Shown: in pieces, positions 1 to 5,859 of the stretch
Layout of the letters: the number at the start of each line of letters is the position of its first letter
How positions within the stretch are numbered: the first letter of the stretch is position 1
Source: Bacteroidota bacterium
GTDB lineage: Bacteria; Bacteroidota; Bacteroidia; JACCXN01
Reading direction: 5' to 3'
DNA length: 13,444 bases
Assembly (NCBI GenBank): GCA_947462515.1
Contig: CANHPJ010000019.1
Span: 1 to 13,444 of the forward strand
Notes under the pieces: generated by a model
What the model saw: the letters and a program-made list of their open reading frames with translations, nothing else
What the model was told of the DNA's origin: nothing
Databases searched by the model: none
Made by a program: the position numbers and the translations under genes

Positions 1-46
1 TAAAAAAAGGATTCAAAAATAACCGGAAATTTTTCATTGTCATTAT

Positions 47-81
47 AAAATCCCGAAGTGTTTTAAGCTTCGGGATTTTTT
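47..81. terminator. Bidirectional intrinsic terminator
   Basis: A perfect 12-bp inverted repeat (arms 47-58 and 68-79, AAAATCCCGAAG and its complement) with a 9-base loop is flanked by T6 on the plus strand and AAAA on the other side. It lies 17 bases beyond the stop of the minus-strand PaaG-like gene, so it can end that transcript. It can also end a plus-strand gene lying left of the window. The GC core is CCCGAAG. Confidence 0.8.
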
Positions 82-98
82 GTTTGAGTTTGCTTTAT

Positions 99-872
99 TT
101 ATTCTCCCTTAAAAATTGGTGGTCTTTTTTCCAAAAAAGCATTAACCCCTTCTTGATAGTCGAAAGAATTCCCTGCTGTAGTTTGCAATTCCTCTTCCAT
201 AGCCAACTGTTGAGTTAGGTCGTTTGTTTGGGATGCATTTAATGCTCGTTTGGTTAAACCCAATGCTTTTGTAGGCATAGAGGCAAGGTTTTTGGCAACA
301 TCAAATGCTTCAGTTTGAAGATTTACATCATCACAAACTTTATAAATCATCCCCATTTGAAAAGCCTGGTCTGCCTTTATTTTATCACCCAACATCATCA
401 AGGCTGTTGCTCTCTGGAAACCAACTAATCGAGGTAAAAAGAAAGTTCCGCCACTGTCTGGAATTAGACCTATTTTGCTGAATGCTTGAATAAATGAAGC
501 AGAAGATGCTGCAAAAGTTATATCGCAGGCCAAAGCAATGTTGGCACCTGCGCCTGCAGCTACTCCATTAACAGCGCATATCACAGGTTTTTCCATTCTG
601 CGTATTTTTTCAATAATTGGGTTATAATGGTCTTTGACTATGCTTTGTAAGGCGGGTCCATCAGGTGATATGGCCTCCGCCAGATCCTGTCCGGCACAAA
701 ATGCTCTGCCATTTCCTGTAATATATATTGCTCTAATGCTTTTTTCTGCAGCGCATTTATCGAGTGCATGCTGCATTTCCATTGCCATTTGTTTGTTGAA
801 GCTATTTAATACTTCCGGTCTATTTAGAGTTATTTTTGCTACCTCGTTGATTGTTTCAAAAAGTATATTCAT
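99..872 (-). CDS. paaG: Enoyl-CoA hydratase/isomerase, PaaG-like
   Basis: This is a 257-residue crotonase-fold protein of full family length. The oxyanion-hole segments are AFCAGQDL (57-64) and NGVAAGAGAN (102-111). The segment FSKIGLIPDSGG (131-142) has Asp139 where PaaG-type ring 1,2-epoxyphenylacetyl-CoA isomerases carry their catalytic Asp, and no Glu pair typical of classical hydratases is evident. The C-terminal KRPPIFKG also resembles PaaG. The family isomerises or hydrates acyl-CoA substrates in the cytosol. The rest of the phenylacetate operon is not visible here, so the substrate could instead be another enoyl-CoA. It lies 88 bases downstream of the DUF4442 gene on the same strand, with no clear promoter between them, and ends at a strong terminator. 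The start follows an A-rich leader without Shine-Dalgarno, as is usual in Bacteroidota. Crotonase family is certain; the PaaG assignment is probable. Confidence 0.85.
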   Translation of the reverse strand: MNILFETINEVAKITLNRPEVLNSFNKQMAMEMQHALDKCAAEKSIRAIYITGNGRAFCAGQDLAEAISPDGPALQSIVKDHYNPIIEKIRRMEKPVICAVNGVAAGAGANIALACDITFAASSASFIQAFSKIGLIPDSGGTFFLPRLVGFQRATALMMLGDKIKADQAFQMGMIYKVCDDVNLQTEAFDVAKNLASMPTKALGLTKRALNASQTNDLTQQLAMEEELQTTAGNSFDYQEGVNAFLEKRPPIFKGE

Positions 873-960
873 AATGAGTTATTTATGTGGGTTTGACAAA
901 CATTGTATAAAAAGGCGTTTTAAGCTACAAAATAGTTGGTTTTTTTGTTTCGAATTCGGA

Positions 961-1464
961 TTAGTTTCTGACTTTAAAAGACCAAGTAAAATTAAAAATT
1001 GAAACTACTGTTCCATCTTCCATTCTGCCTATTGTTTTAGCGGTAATCTCTGTAGGTTTGTTTTCTGCAATACATTTTTTTATTCCCTGCTCAAATAAGA
1101 GTCCATCTTCGCATGTAAATGTTACTTTGGAATTGGCCTTTTTTAGGAACTCAGCATTCAAATTCACTACAATATATGCAATGGAATTAGTGTATTTACT
1201 CATCGCAACAACTGCAAGAGCAGCCGTTGAAAATTCTGCACCCATACTTTGGATAGCAAAGTAAATTGATTTGAATGGGTTTTTATTTGTGAATTTAAAG
1301 GGGATATTGATTTCGCTTTTTTTTTCGTTCAATGATTTTACTTTTATTCCGGCAATGCAAGCAGAGGGAAGCTTAAACAATAGAAAAAAGAAAAGAAAAA
1401 ACGGGTTTTTCATTTTCTGAATTATAGCTTTCTGTTTTTTGTTAATTTCTGGTTGATTATTCAT
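961..1464 (-). CDS. DUF4442 family protein (putative hot-dog-fold thioesterase-like)
   Basis: This 167-residue protein matches my recollection of the DUF4442 family: FKLPSACIAGIKVKSL near residues 30-45, NPFKSIYFAIQSMGAEFSTAAL at about 62-83, and a late TFTCEDG followed by a strand ending FNFTWSFKV. DUF4442 proteins are predicted to have the hot-dog fold used by acyl-CoA thioesterases, but no member's reaction is known to me. The phenylalanine-rich stretch at 20-31 looks like a membrane segment, yet in this family it is probably the buried N-terminal helix. The start at 1464 gives a 20-base leader from the candidate promoter at 1491-1498; Met18 (1413) is an alternative closer to the family's usual beginning. 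It is followed by the PaaG-like gene, so an acyl-CoA role is plausible by context only. Confidence 0.75.
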   Translation of the reverse strand: MNNQPEINKKQKAIIQKMKNPFFLFFFLLFKLPSACIAGIKVKSLNEKKSEINIPFKFTNKNPFKSIYFAIQSMGAEFSTAALAVVAMSKYTNSIAYIVVNLNAEFLKKANSKVTFTCEDGLLFEQGIKKCIAENKPTEITAKTIGRMEDGTVVSIFNFTWSFKVRN

Positions 1465-1490
1465 GAATTCAAGCTATGTTTTTGTTTCGA

Positions 1491-1498
1491 CAAATCTA
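1491..1498 (-). promoter_or_regulatory. Candidate -7 promoter element for the DUF4442 gene
   Basis: Read on the minus strand this is TAGATTTG, an exact match to the Bacteroidota -7 consensus TAnnTTTG. It would start transcription about 20 bases before the 1464 start codon. I see no good -33 TTG/TTTG at the right distance, so the call rests on one element plus position. Confidence 0.4.
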
Positions 1499-1649
1499 TG
1501 AAATGGATAAGCCATCTATATTAGTTTTAAAGTTAGATTTTATAATTATATTTATCAATAATTGCAATAAAAAATCAATTGCGTTTTTGAGTAAAGTAGT
1601 TAAAAATGAATAGGCTGTTTTTTTTGAACTCATATTTTTTTAAATAGAT

Positions 1650-1967
1650 ATGTACGCAAGGGTTATAAATGGTTTTCGTAAAACTGATCATTGTCTATTA
1701 AGGCAGGAGCAGAGAGGTATTCCGGATTCCTTGTTAAGTCTAATTTTTTCATCAGTTAGTATAAAAGCCCAAAAGAGGTTGTATTTAATTGTTAAAAATC
1801 CATTTTTAAATAAATTGGATTATGAGGGATGTATTCCTTTTGCTCAAAATGATAATGCAGGCCTAGTAATTAGAATGTCAAAAAAATGCATTACAACCTG
1901 TTATTTTTGTGAAGATCCTGATTATCTTTATAAGACGCATCCAGAATTCGATTTTTTTCACTTATGA
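1650..1967 (+). CDS. Small DUF4258-like protein of unknown function
   Basis: This 105-residue protein has no recognised function. Residues 14-25 read DHCLLRQEQRGI, resembling the His-x3-Arg-x3-Arg-Gly opening of DUF4258 proteins, followed by a helix and alternating beta-like segments (RLYLIVKN, GLVIRMSKKCITTCYF). DUF4258 members sit distantly near BrnT/RelE-like small beta proteins; that relation does not prove toxin activity. Three cysteines fall in the C-terminal part (CITTC and FCEDPDY). Its TGA stop overlaps the next gene's ATG as ATGA, so the two are likely translated together. No clear promoter is visible in the 185-base divergent gap upstream, which is AT-rich and otherwise empty. Base composition matches its neighbours, arguing against recent transfer. 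Confidence 0.7.
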   Translation: MYARVINGFRKTDHCLLRQEQRGIPDSLLSLIFSSVSIKAQKRLYLIVKNPFLNKLDYEGCIPFAQNDNAGLVIRMSKKCITTCYFCEDPDYLYKTHPEFDFFHL

Positions 1968-2323
1968 CTACATCTAAATATATGAAGACCCTATCAGACC
2001 AAGAGTGGCATGCCATTGTAGAAAAACTTCAAGTAAAATTTGGAGAAGACCTTCAAATGGAAGGCATATTATTTTTAATTGGAATTCAAGAGTTAGGAAT
2101 GGGTTACAAAAAATTCACCAAAGATCAAAAGTTGGATGTGCTGCATATTGCCATAAGTACTCTTTTGGAACCTTTTGGTTATTATGATTTTGTGGGCAGA
2201 GATTCAGATGGATGGCCTCATTGGACAAGAAATGAAAAACTCCCGGCATTAAAACCAATGCAGCAGGAGTTATTAATGAAACAATCTATTAAAGATTATT
2301 TTAGTGATATTATTATTGAATGA
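1964..2323 (+). CDS. Conserved-looking small protein of unknown function
   Basis: This 119-residue soluble protein belongs to no family I can name. It begins with a predicted helix (LSDQEWHAIVEKLQVKFG), followed by ILFLIGIQELG, a Lys-rich turn, LDVLHIAISTLLEPFGYYDF, and the aromatic signature GRDSDGWPHWTRNEKLP before a C-terminal helix. The density of Trp, Gly, His and Tyr looks like a conserved core rather than spurious reading, and I have the impression of similar unannotated proteins in other Bacteroidota. The first ATG overlaps the upstream stop (ATGA), implying translational coupling; Met7 at 1982, with an A-rich leader, is an alternative start. Its last 11 bases overlap the convergent lipoprotein gene. 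There is no signal peptide or membrane segment. Confidence 0.75.
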   Translation: MTTSKYMKTLSDQEWHAIVEKLQVKFGEDLQMEGILFLIGIQELGMGYKKFTKDQKLDVLHIAISTLLEPFGYYDFVGRDSDGWPHWTRNEKLPALKPMQQELLMKQSIKDYFSDIIIE

Positions 2324-2702
2324 TGATCGTTTCTTTGGTGGTTTTACCCTCTTCAAATTTAATTCTTGCAATACCTTTTAAAGTATCAGCAGGTATACTG
2401 TCGGTGATTATTTTTGTAACTGTAGCTGTATAAATAACAGGGTAGTTGTATTCAAATTTAACCATTCCGGAAGCATCAGTAATTTTCAACGAATCTGCTA
2501 TGGCCTTTGTGTTACCCGATAATGTAGCTCCTTCTAAACTTAAAATAACTTTAGCTCCCGAAACAGCTTTGCTTTTAGAGTCTACAATGCTTAATTCAGC
2601 GGTAGCTATATTTGATTCCTTTTTGCACGAAATTATAAAAACCACTCCCATAAACATCAGAAGAGGATAAATTGTTGAGTTTTTAAAATTTATATATTTC
2701 AT
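2313..2702 (-). CDS. Small lipoprotein with a carboxypeptidase-regulatory/Ig-like domain
   Basis: This 129-residue protein begins with a lysine-containing signal peptide and a hydrophobic stretch (YPLLMFMGVVFIIS) ending in a lipobox with Cys26 (FIISC), so it should be lipidated and anchored in the envelope. Directly after Cys comes KKESN, which is not the acidic surface-export signal of Bacteroidota lipoproteins, so a periplasm-facing location is more likely. The rest (about 33-129) is one beta-sandwich-like unit: AELSIVDSKSKAVSGAKVIL then GMVKFEYNYPVIYTATVTK, the pattern of carboxypeptidase-regulatory or bacterial Ig-like domains (a value-added-and-transmitted loop with DASG). Function is unknown. 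Its 3' end overlaps the convergent gene by 11 bases. Confidence 0.75.
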   Translation of the reverse strand: MKYINFKNSTIYPLLMFMGVVFIISCKKESNIATAELSIVDSKSKAVSGAKVILSLEGATLSGNTKAIADSLKITDASGMVKFEYNYPVIYTATVTKIITDSIPADTLKGIARIKFEEGKTTKETIIIQ

Positions 2703-2723
2703 AAGAATTATGGTCGCTATCGT

Positions 2724-2731
2724 TATATTTG
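2724..2731 (+). promoter_or_regulatory. Candidate -7 promoter element for the cyclophilin gene
   Basis: TATATTTG on the plus strand matches the Bacteroidota -7 consensus. It would give a leader of roughly 110 bases before the ATG at 2852, which includes a 15-base direct repeat. There is no convincing -33 element. Confidence 0.3.
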
Positions 2732-2756
2732 CAATATATTGTTTAACCTAATAATA

Positions 2757-2764
2757 CAAATATA
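2757..2764 (-). promoter_or_regulatory. Candidate -7 promoter element for the lipoprotein gene
   Basis: The minus strand reads TATATTTG here, an exact TAnnTTTG match, placing the transcript start about 48 bases before the start codon at 2702. No TTG/TTTG is seen at the -33 position. The surrounding DNA is very AT-rich, so a chance match is possible. Confidence 0.35.
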
Positions 2765-2792
2765 TAAAATACTCTGAATTATTAAGCACGGA

Positions 2793-2839
2793 ATTAATTT
2801 AAAAATCCGAAGGTTTTATTCTCTATTAATTTAAAAATC
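2793..2839 (+). repeat. Pair of 15-bp direct repeats upstream of the cyclophilin gene
   Basis: ATTAATTTAAAAATC occurs perfectly at 2793-2807 and 2825-2839, with starts 32 bases apart (about three helical turns), ending 12 bases before the ATG at 2852. The unit is AT-rich, so function is uncertain. Confidence 0.7.
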
Positions 2840-2851
2840 AAACTATTGTAT

Positions 2852-3499
2852 ATGCATAAAAAAATATTTATTTTCTTGGTGACGGTTTCTCTATCTACTT
2901 TTTTATTTGCTCAAGAAAAAAATTCTAATTTGAAAGAAACTATTGTCGTAGTGTCGACAGATTTAGGAGATATCAAGCTGAAATTATATAATGAAACGGC
3001 CAAGCACCGGGATAATTTTATTAGCCTAGTAAAGGAAAATAAATATGACAGTTCAATTTTTCATAGAATTATTCCTCAGTTTATGATTCAGGGCGGTGGC
3101 GGATCAAATGGCGGATCAGATTTAGCAGAGACCACAGAAGCTGAAATTTTACCCAAGTTTGTTCATACAAGAGGCGCGTTGGCTGCAGCAAGAATGGGAG
3201 ACAATGTCAATCCTGAGAGAAGATCATCGGGTTCTCAGTTTTATATAGTTCAAGGGCGTGTTTTCTCAGCAAATGATTTGGATTTTATTTCCAGCAAAAC
3301 AGGTTTTGCATATAGTGAGGATCAAAAACAGGCCTACTTAAAGGATGGTGGCGCTCCTCATCTAGATGGTGCCTATACTGTTTTTGGCCAAGTAATAGAA
3401 GGTATGGAAGTAGTTGATAAAATTGCATCTCAGGAGAGAGATCAAATGGATAAGCCTTTAAAGGATATAAAAATGACTGTCAGGATATTGAATCCATAA
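2852..3499 (+). CDS. Exported cyclophilin-type peptidyl-prolyl cis-trans isomerase
   Basis: The ATG at 2852 is preferred over an in-frame TTG at 2846, giving 215 residues. Residues 1-20 form a signal peptide (MHKKIFIFLVTVSLSTFLFA, cleavage before QEK), so the enzyme works in the periplasm. The mature part is a cyclophilin: FHRIIPQFMIQGG carries the catalytic Arg, GSQFYIVQG forms the core, and FGQVIEGMEVVDKI ends the barrel. Between the core and the FGQ motif lies an extra segment (about 143-175, ending GGAPHLDGAYTVFG) common in Bacteroidota homologues; His replaces the Trp of human cyclophilin A, as usual in bacteria, predicting weak cyclosporin binding. The family catalyses X-Pro bond isomerisation during protein folding. 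pheS follows 149 bases later; no terminator is visible in that gap, so read-through is possible. Confidence 0.92.
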   Translation: MHKKIFIFLVTVSLSTFLFAQEKNSNLKETIVVVSTDLGDIKLKLYNETAKHRDNFISLVKENKYDSSIFHRIIPQFMIQGGGGSNGGSDLAETTEAEILPKFVHTRGALAAARMGDNVNPERRSSGSQFYIVQGRVFSANDLDFISSKTGFAYSEDQKQAYLKDGGAPHLDGAYTVFGQVIEGMEVVDKIASQERDQMDKPLKDIKMTVRILNP

Positions 3500-3587
3500 A
3501 TTATTTAGATCATTCATTTTGTATTAAGCAGTATTTGTTAAAAATCGAAAATTATAACTGTTTTGGAATTTAGACTTTAAGTTCTTA

Positions 3588-3641
3588 ATTATTTAAACAA
3601 TCTTCGTATAAAAACACATAAAAGCATTTCATTATTTAAAC
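3588..3641 (+). repeat. 11-bp direct repeat upstream of pheS
   Basis: ATTATTTAAAC occurs at 3588-3598 and 3631-3641, with starts 43 bases apart (about four helical turns), the second ending 7 bases before the pheS ATG. In such AT-rich DNA this may be chance. No Phe-codon leader peptide, T-box or hairpin attenuator is visible in this gap. Confidence 0.5.
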
Positions 3642-3648
3642 TATAATC

Positions 3649-4671
3649 ATGATTGAAAAAATTCAAGAATTAATTCAAGAAATTGTAAACTTTGAAGTGT
3701 CAAACGCAGAAGAAGCAGATCAATTCAGAATTAAGTTTTTAAGCCGAAAGGGTCTTTTAAATGATCTTTTCGAGGATTTTAAAAAAGTTGATAATGCTTC
3801 AAAACGTGAAGTGGGTCAAAAGTTAAATGAGCTTAAAAGTATCGCTCAATCCAGGAGTAATGAATTCAAGGAAAGGTTTGAAGCAGGATCATCTTCAATT
3901 TCAAAAGATCTCGATTTGTCCCTTCCTTCAGAAGTATCTGAATTGGGAAGTAGGCATCCACTCTCGCTTGTGAGAAAAGAAATCATCGACATATTTTCGC
4001 ATATTGGGTTTACAGTTTCCGAAGGTCCTGAAATTGAAGATGACTGGCATAATTTCTCTGCCTTGAATTTTCCTGAAGAGCATCCTGCTCGTGATATGCA
4101 GGATACATTTTTTATTGAAAAAAAACCTGATATAACTCTAAGAACTCATACTTCTTCTGTTCAGGTAAGGGTTATGGAAAATCAAAAGCCGCCCATAAGA
4201 ACAATTTCACCGGGTAGAGTTTTCAGAAACGAGGCTATCTCTGCTCGGGCACATTGTATCTTTCATCAGGTAGAAGGTTTGTATATTGATGAAGACGTTT
4301 CTTTCGCAGATTTAAAACAAACGTTAATGTATTTTGCAAAGGAAATGTTTGGCGATAAAACTAAAATTCGTTTACGACCTTCTTATTTTCCTTTTACCGA
4401 ACCAAGCGCCGAAATGGATATATCCTGCCCTTTTTGCGCAGGTAAAGGGTGCAATATATGTAAAGGTGCCGGTTGGGTTGAAATTTTGGGCTGTGGAATG
4501 GTAGATCCAAATGTTTTGGAAAATGCAGGTATTGACAGTAAAAAATATACGGGTTTTGCCTTTGGAATGGGAATTGAACGTATCACAATGCTTAAATATC
4601 AGGTTAAGGATTTAAGATTGTTCTTTGAGAATGATGTTCGTTTCTTAAATCAATTTAAATCAGCTTTTTAA
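3649..4671 (+). CDS. pheS: Phenylalanine--tRNA ligase alpha subunit
   Basis: This 340-residue protein is a full-length class II synthetase alpha chain, forming with PheT the cytosolic heterotetramer that charges tRNA-Phe. Residues 1-90 are the tRNA-binding coiled coil. Class II motif 1 lies near HPLSLVRKEI (103-112), GPEIEDDWHNFSALN (126-140) is the PheS signature, motif 2 is ISPGRVFRNEAISARAHCIFHQVEG (186-210), and motif 3 is FGMGIERITML (305-315), with the Ala of the GFAFG pocket that admits Phe. Residues 260-271 hold a CPFC...CNIC four-cysteine knuckle that looks metal-binding, a feature of many bacterial PheS. pheT is not in the window. A strong terminator follows at 4690-4730. No Shine-Dalgarno precedes the ATG. 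Confidence 0.97.
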   Translation: MIEKIQELIQEIVNFEVSNAEEADQFRIKFLSRKGLLNDLFEDFKKVDNASKREVGQKLNELKSIAQSRSNEFKERFEAGSSSISKDLDLSLPSEVSELGSRHPLSLVRKEIIDIFSHIGFTVSEGPEIEDDWHNFSALNFPEEHPARDMQDTFFIEKKPDITLRTHTSSVQVRVMENQKPPIRTISPGRVFRNEAISARAHCIFHQVEGLYIDEDVSFADLKQTLMYFAKEMFGDKTKIRLRPSYFPFTEPSAEMDISCPFCAGKGCNICKGAGWVEILGCGMVDPNVLENAGIDSKKYTGFAFGMGIERITMLKYQVKDLRLFFENDVRFLNQFKSAF

Positions 4672-4689
4672 ATATCCTTCTTAATCTAT

Positions 4690-4730
4690 AAACAAAAAAA
4701 TCAGCTGAATTTCAGCTGATTTTTTTGTTT
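4690..4730. terminator. Bidirectional terminator, perfect inverted repeat
   Basis: The arms at 4690-4709 and 4711-4730 are perfectly complementary over 20 bases around one central base, with TCAGCTGAA as the core. A7 and T7 tracts flank the core, so it can fold and terminate in both directions. It lies between pheS (plus) and korB (minus), which converge here. Confidence 0.9.
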
Positions 4731-4743
4731 AAGTTAATAAATT

Positions 4744-5781
4744 TTAATTGATAGTCCAGGTATTTCTCCCTGCTAATAGTGAATCTAAGCTTTCGTTTTC
4801 TTTTTCCATTGAAGCTTTTTCAATTTGCATTTTAAAATCATCTTCGTAGCATGATCTGTCTTCCTGGTAAAATATCCCGAATGGTCTTGGCAAGTGGCCG
4901 GTAGCTTGATGGTTGTCGAAGAAACGAACTAAAATAGAGGCTTTCCCACGGTCATTTTCGTCGTGAATCCAAAGATCGTTTTCAGACACATTATCCGATT
5001 TTAAATCAACTATTACTGGTTTAAATCCATCGAGTTTAATGCCTTTGTCGTTATTTTCTCCAAAGATTAATGGTTTACCTTGTTCAATAAAGATTGTTTC
5101 GTTTTTTTTGCTTGATTTTTCGGTAAAAATCTCAAATGCACCATCATTAAAAACATTGCAGTTTTGGTAGATTTCTACCATTGATGTACCCTGATGCTTG
5201 TTTGCTCTTAATAAAATTTCTCTTAAATGCTTCGGGTCACGATCCATTGATCTTGCTATAAATGTTCCGTCGGCTCCAAGCGTTAATGCCAATGGATTAA
5301 ATGGATGGTCAACCGAGCCATGAGGACTGGATTTTGTTATTTTGCCTGCCGGAGATGTTGGTGAATACTGTCCTTTGGTTAGACCATATATCTCATTATT
5401 GAATAGCAGGACATTTACATTGAAATTTCTTCTTAAGAGGTGGATAAAATGATTGCCTCCAATAGACATAGCATCACCATCACCTGTAATTATCCAAACG
5501 CTTAATTCTGGTCTTGTGGCCTTCAGGCCACTTGCAATGGCTGTAGCTCTTCCATGTATGCTATGCATTCCGTAAGTTTCCATATAATACGGAAAACGGG
5601 AGGAGCAGCCGATGCCCGAAATAAAAACAATCTCTTCTCTTTTCAAGCCTATTTCTGGTAATACGCTTTGTACTTGTTTTAAAATTGAATAATCTCCACA
5701 GCCGGGGCACCATCTGACTTCCTGGTCACTTGTAAAATCTTTGGCTGTAAGCGGTTTTTGTATGTTGGTTTCTACATTCAT
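4744..5781 (-). CDS. korB: 2-oxoacid:ferredoxin oxidoreductase beta subunit (probably 2-oxoglutarate)
   Basis: This 345-residue protein is the thiamine-diphosphate-binding beta subunit. It shows RWCPGCGDYSIL (24-34), GIGCSSRFP (57-64), and the ThDP/Mg site TGDGDAMSIGGNH...NNEIYGLTKGQ (99-137). Cys25, Cys28, Cys59 and Cys208 (QNCNVFNDG) match the four ligands of the single [4Fe-4S] cluster in two-subunit archaeal and bacterial OFORs. With KorA it oxidatively decarboxylates a 2-oxoacid, making acyl-CoA and reduced ferredoxin, or runs in reverse. 2-oxoglutarate is the likeliest substrate by family resemblance, but pyruvate or a branched 2-oxoacid cannot be excluded. It lies 78 bases after korA on the same strand, with an inverted repeat in the gap, and ends at the strong terminator shared with pheS. 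Confidence 0.92.
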   Translation of the reverse strand: MNVETNIQKPLTAKDFTSDQEVRWCPGCGDYSILKQVQSVLPEIGLKREEIVFISGIGCSSRFPYYMETYGMHSIHGRATAIASGLKATRPELSVWIITGDGDAMSIGGNHFIHLLRRNFNVNVLLFNNEIYGLTKGQYSPTSPAGKITKSSPHGSVDHPFNPLALTLGADGTFIARSMDRDPKHLREILLRANKHQGTSMVEIYQNCNVFNDGAFEIFTEKSSKKNETIFIEQGKPLIFGENNDKGIKLDGFKPVIVDLKSDNVSENDLWIHDENDRGKASILVRFFDNHQATGHLPRPFGIFYQEDRSCYEDDFKMQIEKASMEKENESLDSLLAGRNTWTIN

Positions 5782-5827
5782 TTTAATATAAATTCTAGAA
5801 TGAAAAATTAGCTTTAAAAGTTAATGA

Positions 5828-5857
5828 TTAGCTAACTAAATTTGAAATTTAAGCTAA
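5828..5857 (-). repeat. Inverted repeat in the korA-korB gap
   Basis: TAAATTT (5837-5843) and AAATTTA (5845-5851) are complementary around one base, and outer arms TTAGCT (5828-5833) and AGCTAA (5852-5857) extend the pairing with a three-base bulge. In the mRNA this would fold immediately after the korA stop (5860-5862). It lacks a U-tract, so it is better read as a processing or 3'-stabilising hairpin than a terminator. Confidence 0.45.
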
Positions 5858-5859
5858 AT

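Noticed and set aside
634..1002. Plus-strand 122-codon open frame
   Set aside because: It lies antisense within the PaaG-like gene and reads low-complexity, cysteine-rich shadow sequence without family features.
1650..2323. Calling the small gene pair a toxin-antitoxin system
   Set aside because: There is no recognisable antitoxin DNA-binding domain, no catalytic toxin residues and no mobile context. Kept as unknown.
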